This document shows, piece after piece, positions 35,871 through 47,576 of a stretch of DNA of 64,000 nt. The translations under genes were made by a program, and so were the position numbers. This DNA comes from Malania oleifera (taxonomy: Eukaryota > Streptophyta > Magnoliopsida > Santalales > Ximeniaceae): the NCBI RefSeq assembly GCF_029873635.1, contig NC_080423.1, forward strand, positions 92,301,191 to 92,365,190, written 5' to 3'. The stretch's first letter is position 1. Each line of letters begins with the position of its first letter. Under the pieces are notes generated by a model. The model had not been told where the DNA came from and ran no database searches. It worked only from the letters and a program-made list of their open reading frames with translations.

Positions 35871-36922
35871 TCAAAGAAACGAAAATCAGAAATAAAAATT
35901 TAAAATTTAAAATTTAAAAGAGAAATTAAAAACTTAAAAACAGCAATATATTTATTTATTATTTATAAAATTAATACAAATTAAAAATTCAATTAAAAAA
36001 ATATTAATTTTCATCTTTAAATCAAAACATTATAATAATAAAATTAAAATAATAAAATTACAAATAATGCATATTAAAAAAATGATAAAAAAATAAAATT
36101 TTTTATAATTATTTTATTTAATTAATTTTAAATTAAACTTTACAATAAAATTTTTATTGAACATGATAATTAAAAAATAGTAAAAGTATTTTTTTAATTG
36201 ACTTTATTATTATTTTTAAAAAATTATGTATATTTTTTTTAATTGTATTTAAATTGATATGATTATTTAATTTTAATTTTAATTTAAAAGTATATAAAAT
36301 GAATAATTTAATTTAAAAATATTATTTTTAGATATTAAAATTTTTGGTAATAAGTTGTCAAAATAATTGAAAATCATACAATATGATTTTCAGTTTTTTG
36401 ACAAACAACTGAAAATCAACCAAAAAAAAAAAAATGACACACATTTTTATAATTTATTTTTTCACCATAGAAAAAATTTAAATTTTTGTAAATTCTAATA
36501 AAATATGAAATAGATTTTAAAACTTTTTGAAGCAATTTTTGCTTCAGAAAACAACTTTGAGATTTCTATATTTCATTATCAAAATCTTGCTTTTATTTTA
36601 AGAATCACTTTTAAACTTTACCATTCTCACTTCCATAAAACATGCTCACTGAAGATAAATAATTCATAATTAAACCCTTGGAAAATTTTGAATTAGTTTT
36701 CTTTGCATTTAAATATGACATAACTATTCGCCCAAAGTTCGTGTATCCTCATTTTTTTTTTTTTGAAATTATTTTTGCATCACAAAAAGCAAGGAGGGAC
36801 AAGCCCACAAAGGCTTCTACTACTCTTTTTATTTTTTTTGGTAAAAGAGGGTGGCACCACAAAGGCTTCTACTACTTGTACAATGGCTCTACAATAGTTA
36901 AGAACAAAGAAATATGTCAAAC
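35871..36922. other. AT-rich intergenic stretch
   Basis: No gene seen. Contains a T run near 36752 and the direct repeat CACAAAGGCTTCTACTACT at about 36807 and 36858. Confidence 0.5.
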
Positions 36923-36938
36923 AAAGATCTAAAGGCAA

Positions 36939-37264
36939 GCCCCACAGGCATGACGCGGTAGAAAGGCGTCAGCACATAAGAAGGAGCATCGGAGGTTCAA
37001 TTCCAAGTAGATACACTCACGAAACCAGCGGTACTTGTGGATGATGAGAATTTACTCTGTAAGTCAACGGGAATCGTGGATGGTGAGAGTTTTCTGTGAG
37101 CAAGCAGGAACCATGGATGGTAATGGAGATGTGTCCCAGGGGTCGGGTTGACCGAACGTCCAACTGATGCACGGAAACTGTGCCCGCATTCCAGACTTTG
37201 CCTGTTGTCGCACCAGGGAGTCCGAAGGGCTTGTTGGTAGTTAGAATTCCTATGTAATAAAAAA
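36939..37264 (+). mobile_element. SINE-like retroposon with 16-bp target duplication
   Basis: Flanked by AAAGATCTAAAGGCAA at 36923-36938 and 37265-37280. The body begins GCCCCACAGGCATGACGC, has a B-box-like GGTTCAATTCC at about 36994-37004, contains three related GGATGRTGAGARTTT/CCATGGATGGT words, and ends TAATAAAAAAAA. The clean duplication and A tail show LINE-driven insertion. At about 325 bp it is long for a simple tRNA SINE; the family is unknown to me. Confidence 0.8.
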
Positions 37265-37337
37265 AAAGATCTAAAGGCAAACATTCTAAAAATGTTTAAT
37301 TTTAAAAATTAACTACTTCTAATGATTTTTAATATTG

Positions 37338-37665
37338 AAACATAAATTAAGGAATAAATATATTCGTGGTAAGTTAGGTGTAACTCTTATAAAAGATAAG
37401 ATTAGGGAAGAACAATTCAAATAGTATGGATACTTGCAATGTGGGTCATATAGTGTACTAGTGAGGAAAAGTGAGTTAATGACTGTAAGGGCAATGAAAG
37501 GAATATGGATGGACCTAAAATAATTTAGGAGGTGACAGTGACTAAGAATTTAATATTTCTAAATATGTCAAAAGAAATGATCTATGATCGCATAAATTGG
37601 GAGAAAATGATTCATATAACCAACCCCACCTAATGGACTTAAGATTTGATTTTATTATTGTTATA
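37338..37665 (+). mobile_element. RTE-clade LINE, 3' end only (copy 4)
   Basis: Matches 29880-30215 of copy 3 (AAGTTAGGTGTAACTCYTATA, GAAAATGATTCATATARCCAACCCCACC) and ends GATTTTATTATTGTTA. Only the last ~330 bp are present, in no open frame. Confidence 0.75.
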
Positions 37666-37761
37666 ATGACTTTTAATAATTTTGAGAAAATTTTATTCAG
37701 TATCATATTTTATTTGAATTCACAAAAAATAAGAAAGAAGAAAGAAACAAAGTTCGGATAT

Positions 37762-38030
37762 GAATCTTGTTGTTAATTATTTAAGTTTCCACATGACAAG
37801 CTGCAGAGAGTGTCTAAAGTGACTATTAAAATAATCCAATATTTTGATTATGAAATATTGAAGTTCCAAATCTACTTTTTAAAGCAAAAGCTGCTTCCGA
37901 GAAATTTCAAAACCATAAAAACTTAAATTTTGGTAAGAATTAAAAAACATGTGAAATCTTGTCCGTTAATTATTTAAATTGCCACATGGCAAGCTCTTGG
38001 GAGTGTAAAGGACGATGGCCCTCTACCCTA
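37762..38030. repeat. diverged direct repeat pair
   Basis: CTTGTNGTTAATTATTTAARTTNCCACATGRCAAGCT occurs near 37768 and 37962, about 195 bp apart. Confidence 0.5.
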
Positions 38031-38327
38031 CCAAGGAGAGGATCCAAAGTCACAACCTCCACTGTGAGCTTCATGCGCCATGGCTTACCCGTAGGAGTTT
38101 CCCAATCATTCCCAAATTTTAAATTTTATTTTTAATCTAGTCCTTTGATAGTGTAAATTAAGATATTTGCATAAAATACAAGGTTGGTTTGTGAAATTCA
38201 GACTTGATATAAAATTAAATTTTAAAATAAAATTATATTCTTGTATTTGATTTGTGAAATCAAGGGTATAATCGTATTTTGATAAAATTGTATTCTAACC
38301 AAAATATGATTTCTATGAACAGAGATA

Positions 38328-39629
38328 TAGCGCCCCGAACCTGGTGGGGGCCCGAAGTGCTATTCTCCCTGCATATATCTTTGATACCATCATTATAACA
38401 ACCCGAACTCAAAGTGGGGTACCAGGTACACCTGATCAAAAATCAATGTAAAACACGCAGCAAAAATACTTCAAACCTCAAAAATTATACCAGAGTTTTA
38501 AACCATCTCATTTACATAAGTATCTCCCCAAAAATATTAATACAACCTGAGGTATACAAAACATATCTATATACAAGTACATCCAGCACTTACTTCAAAC
38601 CAAAACTTCTAGTCCCGCCACAGAACTCCCTAAGCTCGGCTCCCTATATTTCCTGAAATGTTGAAATTATTAGGGTGAGACACTTTTTCAGTAAAACGGA
38701 ATACATTATTATCAGTGTGTGGCTATATGAGTTTTAGTATAGTAAAAACGCATCCATTAATTAAATTAACTTCAATTGAGAAATCATGTAAAACTGTACT
38801 CACACTTATATATTTGAAAATATTTACTTTCTTCTCAAAAACATGTTTTGACTTAATAAATTTCCCTGTGTACGTAAATTCACATATGTGCATAAAAGAA
38901 TATCTTTGAATGGATAATCATATAACATCATGTATTAACCCCACATGATCGGGTTGTGCGGTCCGAAAACTGGACTTAGTCATGACTGACCTACCACCAG
39001 GCTAAGTCAACATACTATATCTATAAGTATGATTTACCTACCCAGCTGGTTCAGACTCTAGGGGGTACTGTACTCTTCTCTGGCCAAATCGACTGTCTAC
39101 TGCCTACACTTTCACAACAGGGTGGCTGCACTGGCATATCTCTATAGCTACGGTACTGAACTTCCTTTACATCTTTGGTCCATTTGGGTTCTTAAACCAT
39201 ATAATGCAATTTACAAAATAATACAGCAACATGATCTCATTTTCACAATTCGGTATAAAATCGTCATATCCACAAATTAGTATGAACTTGTCATATTTAT
39301 AAATCGATATAAAACGGTCATACTGTAACTCTATATAAAACACTGTCATACTATAACTTTCTTTAAATTTGTCATATCATAACTTTGAATAAAACCATAT
39401 CCTTGTCTATATAATACCATAAAAAACAATAGATTTAGTTATGCAATAATAGCCAATCTCATGCCACACAATTTAAGTGATAGCTTATAATATAATAAAC
39501 AGTTCGAGAAAAATATACTTTACTAAAAACAGGGGTATGATCATCTCCAAAATTTTATTTAACTTATAATATAAGTTTTATAGGAAAAAATATATGATTA
39601 TCCTTACTCACTTTAGTTTTTCCCCAAAT

Positions 39630-39670
<41 letters not shown>

Positions 39671-40246
39671 GTAAACCCAAAATCATTATTTTCATATGCC
39701 CAATTATTTAGAAAATCATAAATAACATTCCAGTAATCATATGTGTCACTTTAATCGGTTAACTCAAAAAATAACTGACATAATTTATTCTCATTATCTT
39801 ATTCCTTGAGTGGTTCCTACGATATCCAAACAACAAATCCACTCCAATTAAAATGCTAAGGATCGAACCTAGGACCCCGAAACGATGTTTATCCTTCAAT
39901 TTGTCTGAGTTTTGGGGAGAAATTGGAGAGAGAGAGAGAGAGAGAGTGAGTGAGAGTCCGCAGTCCTAGAGAGAGTGAGTAAAATTTTCCTTAAAAGAAA
40001 ATGAATTTAGTCCAATTTATAGGTTGTTGCGCCGGAAGAAACCGTTGATGATTTCAATGGTTTGGTCTTTAACTAAACTATTTTACCGCATATTTACCTT
40101 TAACGGCCCTCGGTAAATCGAAACAGTTGACGATTTTCCTAAATTCCACCAAACCGTTAACGGCTTGGTATGCACCAAACCAAATTCTTTCCTTTTTTTA
40201 TTTATTATTTTCCAGATCTCTACAAGAGAAATCATGATTCTAATAC
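38328..40246 (-). mobile_element. solo LTR B
   Basis: 1919 bp between exact 5-bp repeats AGATA (38323-38327 and 40247-40251). On the minus strand it ends GGTTCGGGGCGCTA, like LTR C (GGTTCGGGGCGTGACA), and carries in order a palindrome cluster, TATA (CCTATAAATTGG, about 40010-40021), a CT-rich leader (39930-39980), and the shared block TTACTGAAAAAGTGTCTCACCC (38673-38694) followed by ATTTCAGG. No coding sequence. Termini are less canonical than in A, C and D, so borders carry some doubt. Confidence 0.6.
40040..40165 (-). promoter_or_regulatory. AACCGTTAACGG-type palindrome cluster of LTR B
   Basis: Copies or part-copies: AACCGTTGATGATT (40040), AACGGCCCTCGG (about 40102), AACAGTTGACGATT (40122), AACCGTTAACGGCT (40152). 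Spacing is less regular than in the other LTRs. The cluster begins about 18 bp upstream of the minus-strand TATA and ends 81 bp from the LTR start, as in A (84) and C (70). Confidence 0.45.
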
Positions 40247-40259
40247 AGATAGATTAGAA

Positions 40260-41170
40260 TTGATCTTAATTTTATGGAATCATACTCACTTTATAATTAT
40301 TAATAAAAAAATGCTAATAACATTAATTATTATTGTTATAATAAAAATAATAACAACTAATTAATAATTACAATAATAATATTATTTATTACTATAAAAT
40401 AATAATAACAACAAGAACAATTTTACTAATAGAAAAGGCCAAAATAATAATAATTATTATAAAAATGATACTAAAAATAATGAAAAATTCTAATAATACT
40501 AATTATTGTTGTTATAATAAAAATAATAACAACTAATTAATAATTACAATAATAATATTTATTACTATGAAAATAATAATAACAACAAGAACAATATTAA
40601 TCATAGAAAAAGCTAAAATAATAATAATAATTTTAAGGATAGTAATTATTTTAAAAATAATAATAACAATAATAAAAAATAATTATTATGCTAATAGTAA
40701 TCACTATTATGAAAATAATATAATAATAAGAATAATAACCAAATAAAAACAACAACAAATTATAATACTAATTTTTATTATTATAATTATAAAAAAGTAA
40801 CAACTAATAATAATTGCGAAAAAATAGTTACAACTAATAATAATATTTATTAATATTAAAATAATAATAACAACAAGAACAATTATAATTTAAAATACAA
40901 GAATAATAAATTAAGGAAAATAATTATCATAAAAAATTATAAATAATAACAACTAATAATAATTACAATGACATAATATTTATTACTAAAAATAATAATA
41001 ACAAAAAGAACAATAATAATGGTAAAAAGAAAAAGATAATTATTATTATTTTAAGGATAATAATTAGTATAAAATAATAATAATAATAATTTTAATAACA
41101 ACAACAAATAATAATATTAACACTAATAAAAGTCACTGTTATAAATTGGAAAGTAATAATGCAAAATTAA
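40260..41170. repeat. AT-rich trinucleotide-like tract with internal duplications
   Basis: About 900 bp built almost only of AAT/ATT/AAC words. Longer blocks recur, for example AATAATAATAACAACAAGAACAA-like words near 40405, 40578, 40865 and 40996. Confidence 0.7.
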
Positions 41171-41639
41171 ATAATTATTTACTAGTGGATTTTAAAAAAA
41201 AAAATACTTATTTTTCATTATAGAAGTCGTGGAAGAATATTAAATGTTGGAAAGAAATTGAAACTAGATTTCTACACTCATTTCATGTTACTAACTTAAC
41301 ACAATAGTTGCATTTCAAAAATAATTTTAGTTTTATGTTGATTCTATTCCTCTCTCAATTTCTTTTCAATTTCAATTTCATTCCGAAAACAAATGGAGGG
41401 CAAGAGTGTTTCAAAAGAATTGGGATACAATGGCAAAAAATAGCATGTAATTCCACCCTTCATACAAATTTTAAAGAGTTTTGATCCATGTTTATTTGGA
41501 GAATGATAGAAGGTTTAAATGTTTGCTTAAAATGATATTATCGATTTAGTGATCTAATGATGATTAAGTGTAATTTCATCGATCAAGCAATGTTGTCGAT
41601 TTTTGTTATTTTAATTGGTTGGGAGAAACTATATAAACC

Positions 41640-42122
41640 AAAGTTTTGAAAATCGAATCGGACCGACCGGTTCAATCCGATTTGGCTAGAACCGCTACAT
41701 GTCCAGTCAGAGTGTTAGTTGAAAACTTGAAATGATGGGAATCGGCCAAGAACTGACTAACTCAGTGCAAACTGGTCAGAACTAGCGTGACTTGGGTTCA
41801 TTGTCAGGTCAACCCAGTTCAATTATTTTAATGTAAAAATTATTTTAAAAAATATTTTTATGTTAAAATGTTAAAACTCATTTACCTAATTTTGTAAATC
41901 AAAACTCTAAAAATTTAAAAAATAAAAATAAAAAAATAAAACAAAATAATTATTAACAACCTTAAAACTAAATATGTTATGAATGTATATGACATAATTC
42001 TTAGATATCTTCTATTTTTTATTATTTATAATTATGAATTTATATATATAAATATATTATGAGATCATGTTGATGTCTTCAATTCGACCACCGGTCCAAT
42101 CGGTTTGATTTTCAAAACCATG
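41640..42122. mobile_element. Mutator-like MITE with 9-bp target duplication
   Basis: Imperfect terminal inverted repeats: left AAGTTTTGAAAATCGAATCGG plus ACCGACCGGT; right read in reverse CATGGTTTTGAAAATCAAACC plus GATTGGACCGGT. The exact 9-bp repeat ATATAAACC flanks it (41631-41639 and 42123-42131), as expected for Mutator-superfamily insertion. 483 bp, AT-rich interior, no transposase. Confidence 0.8.
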
Positions 42123-42131
42123 ATATAAACC

Positions 42132-42643
42132 CTATTGCGATTTAACTCAAAGTCAATAAGCTAGTGATCTTATTATGATAATGAATTCTTCTATGATTTT
42201 TAAAATAATGAAAAGTATTACACCATTAATTTATGTTACTCAAATGTATTAAAATACCAAAATACGCATGTATTTAATATTAATATATTTTAATTAATTT
42301 TTATTAGTATCATATATTATGTTTAAAGTACTAAAATATCCCATCCATCTACGAGAGGTTATTTCTTATTTTCATGCACAAAAGCTAATGGCATATTCAA
42401 TTTCAAATTTAACACTTACAATTTATATTAACTTAGACTTGGAAGTATGAAATTTAGATATTAATTTTTTTAATTTGTGTGAATTTAAATATATATATAT
42501 ATAATTATACTCATTTTTTTTTATGAATTCACAAAAATTTTAAATTCAAACATCGAAATCTAGACTTCCAACCATTACCAATTAATTTTAAATCTAACAA
42601 GTTACAAATAAAAGTAAATGGATAGAAAAATATATTCTTGATG
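42132..42643. other. AT-rich intergenic stretch
   Basis: No gene or recognised repeat apart from a short (AT)n near 42491. Confidence 0.5.
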
Positions 42644-42718
42644 ATTAATGTAAGAACCCGATTTGTGTTGTACGGGTTAATTATGTAAAAGGGGGGTAAA
42701 AAGGGAATTCTACAGACT

Positions 42719-42906
42719 TCGTCGACGAGGCCATAATTCGTTGACGAAGGCAGAAGGCTTCTTGTTGATGAAATTCAAAGGTTTGTCGACGAGGAAAAGC
42801 CGAGAGGTTTAGAAAAATTTAAATATCAGGGTTCGTCGACGAAATAGCTGCCTTGTCGACGAAATCCCTGAAGACTTCGTCGACGAGGACACAAATTCGT
42901 CGACGA
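42719..42906 (+). promoter_or_regulatory. TCGTCGACGA palindrome array of LTR C (4+4)
   Basis: Copies start at 42719, 42738, 42762, 42783, 42833, 42853, 42877 and 42897. Spacings are 19, 24, 21, 50, 20, 24, 20, nearly the same as in LTR A although the sequence between copies differs. The TATA-like word follows 20 bp later. Confidence 0.75.
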
Positions 42907-43816
42907 AGCCTCTCGGGTCAAAGGCTTTTAAAATATCTTTGGGGGTTGCTTTGGGGCTAAGTTTTCCCAAAAGCTCTCCCTCTCTCTCTAAAACTCTCCC
43001 TACACTCTCTCTCTCTAGTTTTGTTTGTTGATCGTTGCCCGATTCGTAAATCCATGGTTACTGCGAGGATCAGTAAAGGATTCTCTACGTTTCTAGCATA
43101 TCGAAATCTCGATTTGAGCATTTTCGGGTTTCGGGCTAAAATCGAGGTAAGGCTCGATTTTTATTTCTGATTCAGTAAATGTGTAGTAGTATGGATTGTA
43201 AGCATATACTGTACGGTGGTTTGTAGGTTTTGGAGCCTCGGTTCATAGTTTTGAGGACCGTAGAATTCATAGTTGGATTTCGGGTTAAGGTAAGGGGATT
43301 CTGTTTATATCAGTCCATTTTTGAAATCAGGATCGGTAAACTTGTGGGTTACGATCGTATGTATGTTATAACTACTTATTTGAAAAAATCTATCGGGTAA
43401 AACTACGGGATTTTTGGGTTACAATTTTTCGGGAAAATTGGGGATTTCGGGTATCATCTCTACTTTGTTTGGAAAACCATTTGTTTTGTTAAAACTATAT
43501 TATTGAGATGACTGTAATCCATATTTGCATAAACTGTATACTTGAAATTGTAATTGATATAATTTGCCGTAAATCAAATAAGTGTAGTATGTATGGATGT
43601 ATGAATTTGTTCCAGATATTTGTAAAACAGTTATGTGACGGCTAATTACTGTATGTTGAAATGTATAGGGACGTGAGTTCCAAAATGATTCCAGGTTTTG
43701 TGAAATTGGCTAGGGGTGGCTAATTACCGTATGCCGAGAGTGAGCGGCTTTATATTTGAGGGTGTGAAATATCACCATTTTAATTCCTGTTGGTCACCGA
43801 AGTGGTGTGAGCTATA

Positions 43817-44130
43817 TGCTACATCATATGAAGCAATGGATTCACTATTGGGCCTAGGTCGTCGTAGGGTAGTTGTACATGTGGCAATGTAATCGTGGTG
43901 AGACTAGGTGACCTTGTGTAGTTGCATATGTAACAATGTAATCACTATTGGGCCTGAGTCATAGATCTTCATAGTTGCATGTGTAGTAACGTAATCGCTG
44001 TGAGACTAGGTGACCTTTGTGTAGTTGCGTATGAGGCAATGGATTCACCAATGGGCCTTGATCATTGCAGCGTAGTTGCGTATGTAGCAATGTAATCGCT
44101 GTGAGATGGGGTGACCAAGTGTAGTTGCGA
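43817..44130 (+). repeat. about 50-bp dimeric minisatellite inside LTR C
   Basis: About six units start with GTAGTTGCRTATGTRRCAATG and alternate between two endings, TGTGAGACTAGGTGACC and ATTGGGCCTAGGTC, giving an approximately 102-bp higher-order unit. Confidence 0.7.
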
Positions 44131-44790
44131 ACTAGTGTGACGACACTGACCGTATGTATGTATGTATGTATGTATGTATGTTGGGTATTGTATGAACTGG
44201 AATGGTTTTTGTGGAAAATACTGGAACTGTATGTATTTGTTTGAAACTGTACGAATTGTTTCAAATTATATCGTATGTATAGTGTTTTGAAGTATGTAAA
44301 ATGACACTGGTATGTCACACACTGATATAAACTATTATCTTTCTTACTGAGAGGTGTCTTACCCTGAATGTACGTACAATGTTTTTTTTTTTTTTCAAGT
44401 CCTTCTGGTAGCGGTAAGTAGCATCCTAGCATTTGGGAGCAAGGGTGTCGTAGCCATTGCTAGTACCTTTTAGGTACGAGTTTTGGTATCCAGGTTGTCG
44501 GGATAGTTTTGTAGACACCTGGGGGTATGTTTTGTAATATGAGAATGTATATCCTAACTCGTATGGTATAGACTCTGGTATGACACTAGTTATGTATGAA
44601 AGACCATATTTCGCAGCGTATTTTGATGAGTATGGACGTTTGTATGTATGTATATAGGGCATCCGTGCACCCCACGGGGTCGGACCCTCTTTGTATGTTG
44701 TATCATGTATGTTTTAATTGATACAAAAACAGGTTAGGTTACTTTATTCACACCTGGGACCCATTTTCGGGTTCGGGGCGTGACAATTAA

Positions 44791-46769
44791 TTTCTTTTCT
44801 CATTAAAATTATATAAAAAACTATAGTTAATTTTTCTTCTCAAAACAAATTACAAAGAAATCCATGGTTAGCTCATGGTTAAAAATTACAAAAAAAAATC
44901 ATAACTAATATAATTATTTAATAAAAGAATTGAGTTTGAAGTATCAATTTAATTTGTGGTTTTAGCCGATTTATTGATTGTGGATTAGAAACATTTATCT
45001 TTGATTTAATAGAAAATGTTGTAAAAATGCTAAGCTAATTTTTCATAAAAATTTAATGAATTTATTTAATTTTCATAAATCTATAAAATTATTTAATCAT
45101 AAGATTCTTTGAAATATAGTCTAAAATTTTCTTAGTATAATCATGAAATTTTATAAAATATAGATAAATAATAAGTTGTACTTTTCTTATGAAAGAAGTA
45201 TAGTTCATTATAAAAATAATATATAATTAATAAAAATAATTTTAAAATAATAACATATTTTATTTTTAATATAAATTTGCATGAACAAAAATGAATAATA
45301 GAAAAATATATTAATTTACAAAGAAAAATAACTATGATTTTTTAAAAAATTTTTAATCATGAATTAATATAGATTTCTTTGTACTTTGTTTTTGGAAGAA
45401 AAATAAACAATGCCTTTTTTGTAATTTTATGGAAAGGAAAATCAATTGTGAATTTTTAATTTATTTTTGAAAGAAAAATATTTATCTTTCGCTTATGCAG
45501 GCTAATGTATGAGTTGTCATTATTTTATTAGATTAGTTTACAAATAACGTGGTAGTCTGGTAAACTCAGTCTATCTAATATTTTTTTCTCTACAAAGACA
45601 CTTGTAAATAGTCATAACTACAAAAGAAGAAGGGAAAAAAAAATGGACACAAACTATGCAAGCACATCTTATTTTATTTACTTTGCTTTAAACTTATTCA
45701 ATTTTGTTGTTTACGATTTTTAAGGAGTTATGAAAAGAGTAAAAAAAAATTATTCCTTCTAACTTATAAATGAAGGTAGCTTGGATATCATCTACAACTT
45801 TGTTAATTCTTTTTTTTTTTTTTTTTAAGTTATTTTAACTTCATGGTGATGAACTTTTAAAATTAATAATATAATAACTGCAAGCAAAGAATCCCTTTAG
45901 AAAGCCTCTAATATTATTCACTACTTTTACAACTTATACTTATCTTAAAAATAAGGCAACTAGAAATAAGTGTCTAACACTCGACCCTTATCTATTGGAA
46001 CGCATTATCTTATCTCAAAATAGCTCCCTCGATTTTGAATTTAAATATTACATCATATCCTACAAATTAAGATGTTAATGTTATCATTCTTTTGACCTCG
46101 ATTGATTAATTATTTGACAAAGATGACTTGTTTCATAAGTGAAAATTGGATTGGATCCTAATCCCCCATATCCCATGTTATGCCATACTTCTTTCCCACA
46201 TTGTATTTAGGATAAACTATTATGTTTTAAGTTATATTTCTGCTTGATCACAATGTCCAACAATCGATTTTCTCTTCCATGTGCTCTGACCGCACACAAA
46301 TAAAATAATAAACACTAATAAAAATGAATTTTTTTAATTAAATAAAAAATAATTACATAAATTTAAAAAAATATATATTTTTCATCGACAACTCCCATAT
46401 CCACCACTTTCATCTAAGACTATAAAGACAGAAAAAGCTGTAACTTGTGAGTAACCCATTACAAATTCAACCATAGTGCCATAGTCACTAATTTTAAAAA
46501 TAATAATAAAAATATATAATATAATTTTAAAATTTCATAATTCTTGTGGACCCCACTTTGGAAAATTAATAAATTGGGTTAAGAAGCATATGTTGGCGTA
46601 CCTTGCGTGGCTACTCTGAGGAGTTTCCACAAGGTGCCAACCCAAATTGAAAATCCCAATAAAAAATGCATATATTTTTTTACAAGAAAAGACTCTTTTG
46701 ACTGCTATGATTGCGCCACGTGTTAGGTGTAATTAGGAGCATCAGCTTCGTGTGCATGAAATTCACTCA
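44791..46769. other. AT-rich intergenic stretch
   Basis: No gene or recognised transposon. T runs near 45810; otherwise plain AT-rich DNA. Confidence 0.5.
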
Positions 46770-47005
46770 CCCTCTAGTAGGGGTGGCAAAATAGGTCACA
46801 ACCTATCGGGTGACCTATTACCCTTCTGTTTAGAACAGGTTTGAGTTTAAGAATGAGAGATCCATTTATAAATGGATCAACCCGAACTTAACCTAGTTAA
46901 TAAATAAGTTAGTTGGGTTTAGGTCGGATACCCTCTGGGTCATCCCTTTAACTTTTTTTATAAAAAAAAAAATTTTAAGTTCTCTTATATATATATATAT
47001 ATATA

Positions 47006-47455
47006 TGTTGCTATCGGAATTTGTCTGGAATAACTTGGATCAATCACAATTTCAATCACCTGCTAAGAATGAAAGGAAAAAATGGCTTGGAGGACTTAAG
47101 GAAATCACTCTAATGCCTAAGTTAGGCAATTTAGAAGGATTATGTGGTTGCAACTATGGAGGAGTGAGTGAGAATGAGATAAGACGTCTTACCTTCTTTA
47201 TGAGATCCTTTTTATAGACATTTGACATACTTCCTTATTGATTTTCCTACTAATAGATATTTATTTGGATCATAAGGGTTACTAGGTTACACTTTAGCTA
47301 TGGATATGTTACTAAGGTAAAGATTAGTGTACTACTCCTTGCTTTAATTAACGGATGTTACCTCTTTTATATTAATCCATTGATGTCTTTTCGCTTTTTA
47401 GTTTTACGTAAGTTAATGTCGAGTTTAATGTTGGGGTCTCTTTTAGGTTATATCA
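47006..47455 (-). repeat. 3' LTR of the Tat-like Gypsy
   Basis: TGTTGCTATC to GGTTATATCA on the plus strand, matching 54967-55432. Confidence 0.7.
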
Positions 47456-47576
47456 GTTACCTCCCTACTCTCGAGTATTAGAGTTACCTTTTTGGTTCGA
47501 GAGTAGTATACTACATTTACTATAAGTCTTTTTATTATCATGAGATTTGGATGAAATCATAATATAGACATCTTTG

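Larger units (their letters stand above)
42649..44785 (+). mobile_element. solo LTR C
   Basis: TGTAAGAACCCG to GGTTCGGGGCGTGACA, 2137 bp, with exact target duplication ATTAA (42644-42648 and 44786-44790). In order: 4+4 TCGTCGACGA array, TATA-like TTTTAAAATAT (42926), CT-rich leader, ATCGAGGTAAGG donor-like word (about 43141), a minisatellite (43817-44130), (TATG)n (about 44155-44180), the block CTTACTGAGAGGTGTCTTACCC (44343-44364) and a T-rich run before TCAAGTCC. No coding sequence. Confidence 0.85.

Noticed and set aside
43959-44662. Minus-strand frames of 157 and 78 codons
   Set aside because: They fall in LTR C and its TATG microsatellite and minisatellite; composition-driven (THTYIHTYIHT-like).
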